Origin: Actinomycetota bacterium
Lineage (GTDB): Bacteria; Actinomycetota; Actinomycetes; Streptosporangiales; Streptosporangiaceae
NCBI GenBank assembly: GCA_003242605.1
Contig: QGUZ01000184.1
Location: forward strand, 1-9,912
Reading direction: 5' to 3'
Length of the DNA stretch: 9,912 nucleotides
In this document: piece after piece, positions 5,836-9,912 of the stretch
Layout of the letters: each line of letters begins with the position of its first letter
Position numbering within the stretch: position 1 is the stretch's first letter
Notes under the pieces: model-generated
The model's database searches: none
What the model saw: only the letters and a program-made list of their open reading frames with translations
What the model was told of the DNA's origin: nothing
Translations under genes and position numbers: made by a program

Positions 5836-5863
5836 TGGCCCGTTAGGAGTGGCCCGTTCGGAG
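5836..5863 (+). repeat. 14-bp tandem duplication
   Basis: TGGCCCGTTAGGAG (5836-5849) is followed directly by TGGCCCGTTCGGAG (5850-5863), with one mismatch. It lies in the convergent gap just beyond the csoR stop codon, outside any gene, and looks like a simple slippage duplication. Confidence 0.7.
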
Positions 5864-5891
5864 TGCTCCAAGGCGGGCGGGCACGCGGCCC

Positions 5892-6173
5892 TCAGGACCG
5901 CACCAGGCGGGCGATGGCGGCCGACGCCTCCTTGATCTTCTCCTCGGCGTCGGGGCCGCCGCCGGCGATCGCCTCGGCGACGCAGTGCCGTACGTGGTCC
6001 TCGAGCAGGCCCAGCGCCACGGCCTGGAGGGCCCGGGTGGCCGCGGCGACCTGGGTGAGGATGTCGATGCAGTAGGCGTCCTCTTCCACCATGCGGTACA
6101 GTCCGCGGACCTGCCCCTCGATGCGGCGCAACCGGGTGAGATAGGACCGTTTGTCGGCACTGTAGCCATGCAT
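5892..6173 (-). CDS. csoR: CsoR-family copper-sensing transcriptional repressor
   Basis: This 93-aa all-helical protein has normal length for the CsoR/RcnR (DUF156) family. The N-terminal segment KRSYLTRLRRIEGQVRGLYRM (residues 8-28) is the family DNA-contact and tetramer signature. Cys35, His60 and Cys64 (AYCIDIL and EDHVRHC) reproduce the Cys-His-Cys Cu(I) set of CsoR, corresponding to C36/H61/C65 in M. tuberculosis, and the adjacent Tyr34 is also kept; this argues for copper rather than Ni/Co (RcnR) or formaldehyde (FrmR) sensing. Cu(I) binding would release DNA. It starts 13 nt after the glycosyltransferase stop, so it is probably in that transcript, with only a weak AGG 3 nt before its ATG. 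No copper ATPase, CopZ or obvious CsoR operator lies directly upstream of it. Confidence 0.92.
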   Translation of the reverse strand: MHGYSADKRSYLTRLRRIEGQVRGLYRMVEEDAYCIDILTQVAAATRALQAVALGLLEDHVRHCVAEAIAGGGPDAEEKIKEASAAIARLVRS

Positions 6174-6186
6174 GACCTAACCGTAC

Positions 6187-7257
6187 TCAAGGGCACAGGT
6201 CGGCGAGAACCCGTTCCCACCGGGCGGCCACCGCGGGGGCGGCGTAGCCCGCGGCGGTCTCCAGTGCCCCGGCCGCGAGCGCGCGCCGCCGCCGCTCGTC
6301 GTCGATGAGGGCGAGCAGCGCCGACGCGTACGCCTCGATCTCGCCGTCGCCCTCGGGCACGAGCACCCCGTCCCGGCCCGAGGTGATGAAGTCCTGCGGC
6401 CCGCGCCGGCCCGCGAAGCCGAGCACCGGCACCCCGCAGCCGAGCGCCTCGATCACCGTCATGCCGGGCGTCTCGGCCAGCGAGGGCACCGCGACCACCG
6501 ACGCCTTGGCGAACTCGCCCGGCAGGTCGGGGGTGGTGCCCATGAACAGCACGTGGTTGTGCAGGCCGAGCCGGCCGACGAGGTTGCGCAGCCGCTTCTC
6601 CTCCGAGCCCCCGCCGTACAGCCGCAGCCGCCAGTCGGGGCGCTTGTCCGCCACGATGGCGAACGCCTGGATCAGCCGGTCGAAGCCCTTCACCGGCACC
6701 CAGCGGCCGCCCGCGGAGACGATCCGGTTGTCGAGGCGGGAGCGCGGCAGCGGGTCCGGCGGCAGCGCGTCGGGGATGTGGTGCACCGGCACCGCGTCGT
6801 CGAGGGCGTGCCGCCACTCCTCCCGGGTGCGCTCGGTCGAGGCGACCACGGCCGACAGCCGCGGGTAGTGCCGCCGGATCGGCCCCGGCGTGGCGGGCCC
6901 GGTCCACTCCCGGGCGACGCGGACCACGCCCTTGGGCGCGTGCCGCGCGGCCTGCACGGCGAGCGTGGGCCGGGTGGTGACGAGCACGTCGCAGCGCAGC
7001 CCGCGCAGCGCCCGCCAGAGCTCCACCTCGACCCGCACGCCGCCGCGCGGCAGCAGGTACCGCCGGCCCGGGCGGGAGTCGATCAGCCAGCGCATGCCGA
7101 CCCGGTCCGGCACCGGGAAGAACGGCTTCTCCCGGGTCCGGCGCACGCTGAGGATCTCCACCTCGTGCCGGGTGGCGAGCTCCGCGGCGAGGTTGATCAC
7201 GGCGCGGACGTCGCCGCGCATGTCGAACGCCGACGGGACGAGGAAGCAGATCTTCAC
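6187..7257 (-). CDS. GT4-type (GT-B fold) glycosyltransferase
   Basis: This 356-aa cytosolic or membrane-associated transferase probably adds a sugar from a nucleotide-sugar donor to a surface polymer or lipid-linked acceptor. The N-terminal Rossmann half begins KICFLVPSAFDMRGDVRAVI. The C-terminal donor-binding half (about 178-356) has GGRWVPVKGFDRLIQAF with Lys190, the strand WRLRLYGGGSEEKRL, and the EX7E motif at Glu262 and Glu270 (AETPGMTVIEALGCGVPVLGF), typical of retaining GT4 enzymes. The GTG at 7257 is chosen because it overlaps the upstream stop in GTGA (4 nt) and GAGGTGGGCGG precedes it; the longer in-frame reading to 7299 runs inside the upstream gene. Translational coupling to that gene is likely. 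The sugar and acceptor are not readable from sequence. Confidence 0.9.
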   Translation of the reverse strand: MKICFLVPSAFDMRGDVRAVINLAAELATRHEVEILSVRRTREKPFFPVPDRVGMRWLIDSRPGRRYLLPRGGVRVEVELWRALRGLRCDVLVTTRPTLAVQAARHAPKGVVRVAREWTGPATPGPIRRHYPRLSAVVASTERTREEWRHALDDAVPVHHIPDALPPDPLPRSRLDNRIVSAGGRWVPVKGFDRLIQAFAIVADKRPDWRLRLYGGGSEEKRLRNLVGRLGLHNHVLFMGTTPDLPGEFAKASVVAVPSLAETPGMTVIEALGCGVPVLGFAGRRGPQDFITSGRDGVLVPEGDGEIEAYASALLALIDDERRRRALAAGALETAAGYAAPAVAARWERVLADLCP

Positions 7258-8051
7258 CCGCCCACCTCGAGCCGCAACTCGTCGTCGGTGGTGTAGCACG
7301 GCCGGATCCGGACGCCGTCGACCGTCGTCGCCGGGTAGTGCACCCGGCGGCGGCGGCCGTCCACGTCATCGATCCGCGCGGCGAGCGGCAGCGGCTCGTC
7401 GAGCCCGTCGACGAAGAGGAGCGGCTCCCACAGTCCCTCGAAGTCCGGCGCCGCGGCGATCACATCGCACAGCGACAGCGCCACATGGAAGCGAACCCCC
7501 CGTACCGTGGCGAGCGCGGTCACCGAGACCTCGGCGTCCTCGGGGTGCCGCAGCTCCAGGTGGGCGCGGCGCCGCTCGTCGTCGTCGGCGAACCCGGTGT
7601 AGGCGAGCAGGCCGGTGGCCTCGAACCGGCCCTCGCGGAACCACACCGCGCGCACGTCCGCGACCGGCCGCGCCTCGTCGATCTTCAGGGCGAGGTACCC
7701 GGTCTGGGTGCGGTAGGCGCGGTAGGCGAGCTCGCGGCGGCGCAGCGCGTACTCGTCGAGCCGGTCGAGCGAGAACCCGGGGTCGATGCTCGGCATCCGG
7801 GTGCGCGGGCCGTCCTGCTGCAGGTAGGCGTCCCATCGCCCGGGGGTGAGCGCGAGCCGCGGCAGGGCGACCGCCACCTCGGCGGAACCCGCGTCCTGGC
7901 GGGCCCCGTCCAGCTCCACCCGGCGCTCGAGCCCCGTGCCCCGGTGGCGCAGGACGAGTTCGGCACCGTCGGTGAGCGGCTTGTCGACCGTCATGCGGAG
8001 TGCGAGAACGTCGGCCATGGTGACCTCGGCGTCGGTGACGATCACGCGCAT
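7254..8051 (-). CDS. 265-aa beta-rich accessory protein, probably for surface glycopolymer synthesis
   Basis: The sequence looks like two related beta-sandwich halves. Residues about 8-80 contain a sugar/polymer-accessory style segment (LALRMTVDKPLTDGAELVLR, later LTPGRWDAYLQQDG). Residues about 118-262 contain DVRAVWFREGRFEATGLLAY and a C-terminal VRIRPCYTTDDELRLEV. From memory, endings of the R-x-RPYxTxxGxLxL type occur in accessory domains of actinobacterial CDP-glycerol glycerophosphotransferase-like and glycosyltransferase proteins; this one has no catalytic domain of its own. There is no signal peptide. The ATG at 8051 has a strong GGGGAGGGGG 4 nt upstream. Its stop overlaps the glycosyltransferase start, so the two proteins probably act together. 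The exact role is unknown. Confidence 0.78.
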   Translation of the reverse strand: MRVIVTDAEVTMADVLALRMTVDKPLTDGAELVLRHRGTGLERRVELDGARQDAGSAEVAVALPRLALTPGRWDAYLQQDGPRTRMPSIDPGFSLDRLDEYALRRRELAYRAYRTQTGYLALKIDEARPVADVRAVWFREGRFEATGLLAYTGFADDDERRRAHLELRHPEDAEVSVTALATVRGVRFHVALSLCDVIAAAPDFEGLWEPLLFVDGLDEPLPLAARIDDVDGRRRRVHYPATTVDGVRIRPCYTTDDELRLEVGG

Positions 8052-8385
8052 GCCGCCCCCTCCCCGTCAACTCAGCCGTGACGTTGAGGTTACCGTGATT
8101 TTCCCGTTATGCGAAAGGAACATGAGGGCGATTTTGCTGCGGTGACCTCCGGAAACGATCGCCGCCCGCCGCGGCCGTCACCGCCGGATCGGGCGCGCCT
8201 CGCCCTCGGATACGGCTCCGCGTCGATCGCCGCCGGACGCCGCACGGCGCCGCCGTCCCATGCTCCCACGGGCGCCCCGGCGCTGTCCGCCGGTCGCGCC
8301 AACCGGCGGGCGCGGCCCGGTGCGCGGTACGCCCGCGCACCGGTGCCCGCGCCGCGTGCCGTGGCCCGGTCCCCGGGCCGCGGGC
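8052..8385. other. intergenic region holding an upstream region and tandem hairpins
   Basis: This gap separates the stop of the Fe-S oxidoreductase from the start of the accessory-protein gene, both on the minus strand. The part at about 8070-8160 is less GC-rich and probably carries the promoter of the downstream operon; a minus-strand TTCGCA-17-TAACCT pair (the -10 at 8087-8092) is the best but weak candidate. The part at 8287-8343 holds two hairpins. Plus-strand readings across it are arginine/proline shadows, so no gene is called. Confidence 0.55.
8287..8343 (-). terminator. two tandem stem-loops after the Fe-S oxidoreductase gene
   Basis: The hairpin nearer the gene pairs CCGGTGCGCGG (8317-8327) with CCGCGCACCGG (8333-8343) through 11 perfect bp around a TACGC loop, 42 nt past the stop at 8386. 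A second, CCGCCGGT (8287-8294) with ACCGGCGG (8302-8309), has 8 bp and a 7-nt loop. Neither has a U-tract. Tandem GC stem-loops are typical actinomycete terminators. Confidence 0.65.
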
Positions 8386-9912
8386 TCAGCCGTCCACCGG
8401 CGTCGGCTGCCGCTCGCCCTTCACCGACCGCACGAGCAGGTCGGCGACGTCCACGACCTCGAGCGACTCCTTCGCCTCGCCCGCGTTCTTCTTCTCGTTG
8501 ATCGCGTCGCCGAGCATCACCAGGCAGAACGGGCAGGCCGTGGAGACGGTGTCCGGGTCCGTGGTGAGCGCCTCCTCGACCCGCTCGGTGTTGATGCGCT
8601 TGCCGAGGCGCTCCTCCATCCACATGCGCGCGCCGCCCGCGCCGCAGCAGAAGCCGCGGTCCTTGCAGCGGTGCATCTCCTGCGCCCTGACCCCGGGCAC
8701 CTTCGCCATGATGTCGCGCGGCTGCCGGTACACCTTGTTGTGCCGCCCGAGGAAGCACGGGTCGTGGTAGGTGATCTTCTGGTCGATCGGCGTGATCGGG
8801 GTGAGCTTCCCCTCCTCCACGAGCCGGGCGAGCAGCTGGGTGTGGTGGATGACCTCGAAGTGCCCGCCGAGCTGCGGGTACTCGTTCGCCAGCGTGTTGA
8901 AGCAGTGCGGGCAGGTGGCCACGATCTTCTTCACGCCGGCCTCGTTGAGGGTCTCGATGTTCTGCTGCGCGAGCATGGTGAACAGGAACTCCATGCCGAG
9001 CCGCCGGGCCGGGTCGCCGGTGCACGCCTCCATCGGGCCGAGCACGGCGAACTTCACGCCGGCGATGTGCAGCAGCTCCGCGACCGCCTTGGTGGTCTTC
9101 TTCGCCCGGTCCTCCAGCGCGCCCGCGCAGCCGACCCAGAACAGGTACTCCACGTCCTCGGGCAGCTTGTCCTCGACGACGGTGACCTCGATCGGGTCCA
9201 CCTCGCGGGAGGCGAGCTCCTCGACCCACTCCAGCCGCTTGTCCTCGGCGAGGCCCCACGGGTTGCCGCGGTTCTCCAGGTTCTTCAGCATCGTGCCGGC
9301 CTCGGACGGGAAGCTCGACTCGATCATGACCTGGTAGCGGCGCATGTCGAGGATGTGGTCGATGTGCTCGATGTCGACCGGGCACTGCTCCACGCAGGCG
9401 CCGCAGTTGGTGCACGACCACAGCACGTCGGGGTGGATCACGCCGTCCTCGCCGACGAGCGGCTTCTCGGCGAGCGCCTTCATCTCGTCCGGCATCTTCT
9501 CGCGCTCGGCCTCGGTCGCGAGGATGTACGGCGCGATCGCGAACGCGTGGTCACGCTGGTCGAGGATGAGCATCTTCGGCGAGAGCGGCTTGCCGGTGTT
9601 CCACGCCGGGCACTGCGACTGGCAGCGGCCGCACTCGGTGCAGGTGTAGAAGTCGAGGAAGCCCTTCCACGTGGTGTCGGTGATCTTGCCGCGGCCGAAC
9701 ACGTCGGTGTCGGGGTCGGCCTCCTCGAAGTCGAGGATCTTGCCGTTGCTCCGCATCGGCTGGGCGGCGCCGAGGCCGTCCGGGCGGCGGGAGAACAGCA
9801 CGTTGAGCGGCGCGGTGAAGATGTGCATGTGCTTGCTGTTCACCACGATCACCAGGAACACCAGCATCACGCCGAGGTGCAGCAGCAGGCCGGCGAGCTC
9901 CAGCACCTCGTT
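8386..9912 (-). CDS. membrane-anchored Fe-S oxidoreductase, EtfD/Rv0338c-like (C-terminal part)
   Basis: The gene runs off the window edge at 9912, and its N-terminal membrane domain is missing; 508 residues are visible. Counted from an internal Met at 9906, residues 3-23 are the last transmembrane helix, followed by the family marker SKHMHIFTAPLNV. Two 4Fe-4S clusters follow: Cys89/92/95/99 (CTECGRCQSQCP) and Cys165/168/171/175 (CTNCGACVEQCP). Then come two HdrD-type CCG domains: GC260 with ACTGD at 295 and CPHC 332/335, then DPC384, FCCGAGG 420/421 and CPFC 458/461. The layout matches mycobacterial EtfD, which passes electrons from electron-transfer flavoprotein (fatty-acid beta-oxidation) to the quinone pool. 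HdrD itself differs in partner, and a generic respiratory Fe-S reductase remains possible. Tandem hairpins follow the stop. Confidence 0.93.
   Translation of the reverse strand, partial: NEVLELAGLLLHLGVMLVFLVIVVNSKHMHIFTAPLNVLFSRRPDGLGAAQPMRSNGKILDFEEADPDTDVFGRGKITDTTWKGFLDFYTCTECGRCQSQCPAWNTGKPLSPKMLILDQRDHAFAIAPYILATEAEREKMPDEMKALAEKPLVGEDGVIHPDVLWSCTNCGACVEQCPVDIEHIDHILDMRRYQVMIESSFPSEAGTMLKNLENRGNPWGLAEDKRLEWVEELASREVDPIEVTVVEDKLPEDVEYLFWVGCAGALEDRAKKTTKAVAELLHIAGVKFAVLGPMEACTGDPARRLGMEFLFTMLAQQNIETLNEAGVKKIVATCPHCFNTLANEYPQLGGHFEVIHHTQLLARLVEEGKLTPITPIDQKITYHDPCFLGRHNKVYRQPRDIMAKVPGVRAQEMHRCKDRGFCCGAGGARMWMEERLGKRINTERVEEALTTDPDTVSTACPFCLVMLGDAINEKKNAGEAKESLEVVDVADLLVRSVKGERQPTPVDG

Noticed and set aside
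5843..7369. Long minus-strand frame overlapping csoR and the glycosyltransferase.
   Set aside because: It is a different frame across two genes with firm motifs (Cys-His-Cys and EX7E); translation is Arg/Ala/Pro-rich.
8109..8501. Plus-strand 130-codon frame across the intergenic gap and the end of the Fe-S gene.
   Set aside because: It runs antisense into a strongly supported gene, has an Arg/Pro/Ala composition and lacks a convincing ribosome binding site.
1..9912. tRNA, rRNA, insertion sequence, integrase or attachment sites.
   Set aside because: No cloverleaf, rRNA motif, transposase motif or terminal inverted repeats with flanking duplications were found by eye on either strand.

Overview
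The window is very GC-rich with strongly GC-biased third codon positions, GTG starts, purine-rich ribosome binding sites and hairpin terminators without U-tracts. With an actinobacterial-type DivIVA/coiled-coil protein and an EtfD-like (Rv0338c-type) Fe-S membrane oxidoreductase, this points to an actinomycete, plausibly Streptosporangiales or Streptomyces-like. The lineage is inferred from protein style; no rRNA or tRNA was found.

Left part (1-1780): a possible truncated minus-strand ORF (1-109), a ~370-bp upstream region, a GntR/HutC-type regulator (481-1233, +), a 73-aa Trp/Arg-rich small protein (1413-1634, +) and a 13-bp perfect hairpin (1651-1679) that closes this block against the convergent gene. 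Middle part (1779-5310): a DivIVA-domain coiled-coil protein (minus) diverges from a gamma-class carbonic anhydrase-like hexapeptide protein (plus). A 446-aa protein of unknown function follows. The divergent promoter region carries a 15-bp palindrome and a 10-bp direct repeat.

Region 5311-5890: just after the 446-aa gene there are 71 nt with no G on the plus strand, in a genome dominated by G+C. This is followed by an ACCCC-N5-GGGGT inverted repeat, a consensus Shine-Dalgarno with an overlapping small ORF, and a 53-aa small protein gene with its own hairpin terminator. Convergent to it is a minus-strand cluster: a 265-aa beta-rich accessory protein, a GT4-type glycosyltransferase (4-nt overlap) and a CsoR-type Cu(I) sensor 13 nt later. 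The first two look like a surface-glycopolymer pair. The CsoR has no copper transporter in view.

Right part (8052-9912): a non-coding gap with two tandem hairpins, then the C-terminal 508 residues of a membrane-anchored Fe-S oxidoreductase that continues past the window edge.

Most genes are ordinary housekeeping or accessory genes. The least explained parts are the G-less tract with the CsoR-like inverted repeat, the GntR plus 73-aa pair, the 446-aa unknown, and the CsoR attached to a glycosyltransferase operon.
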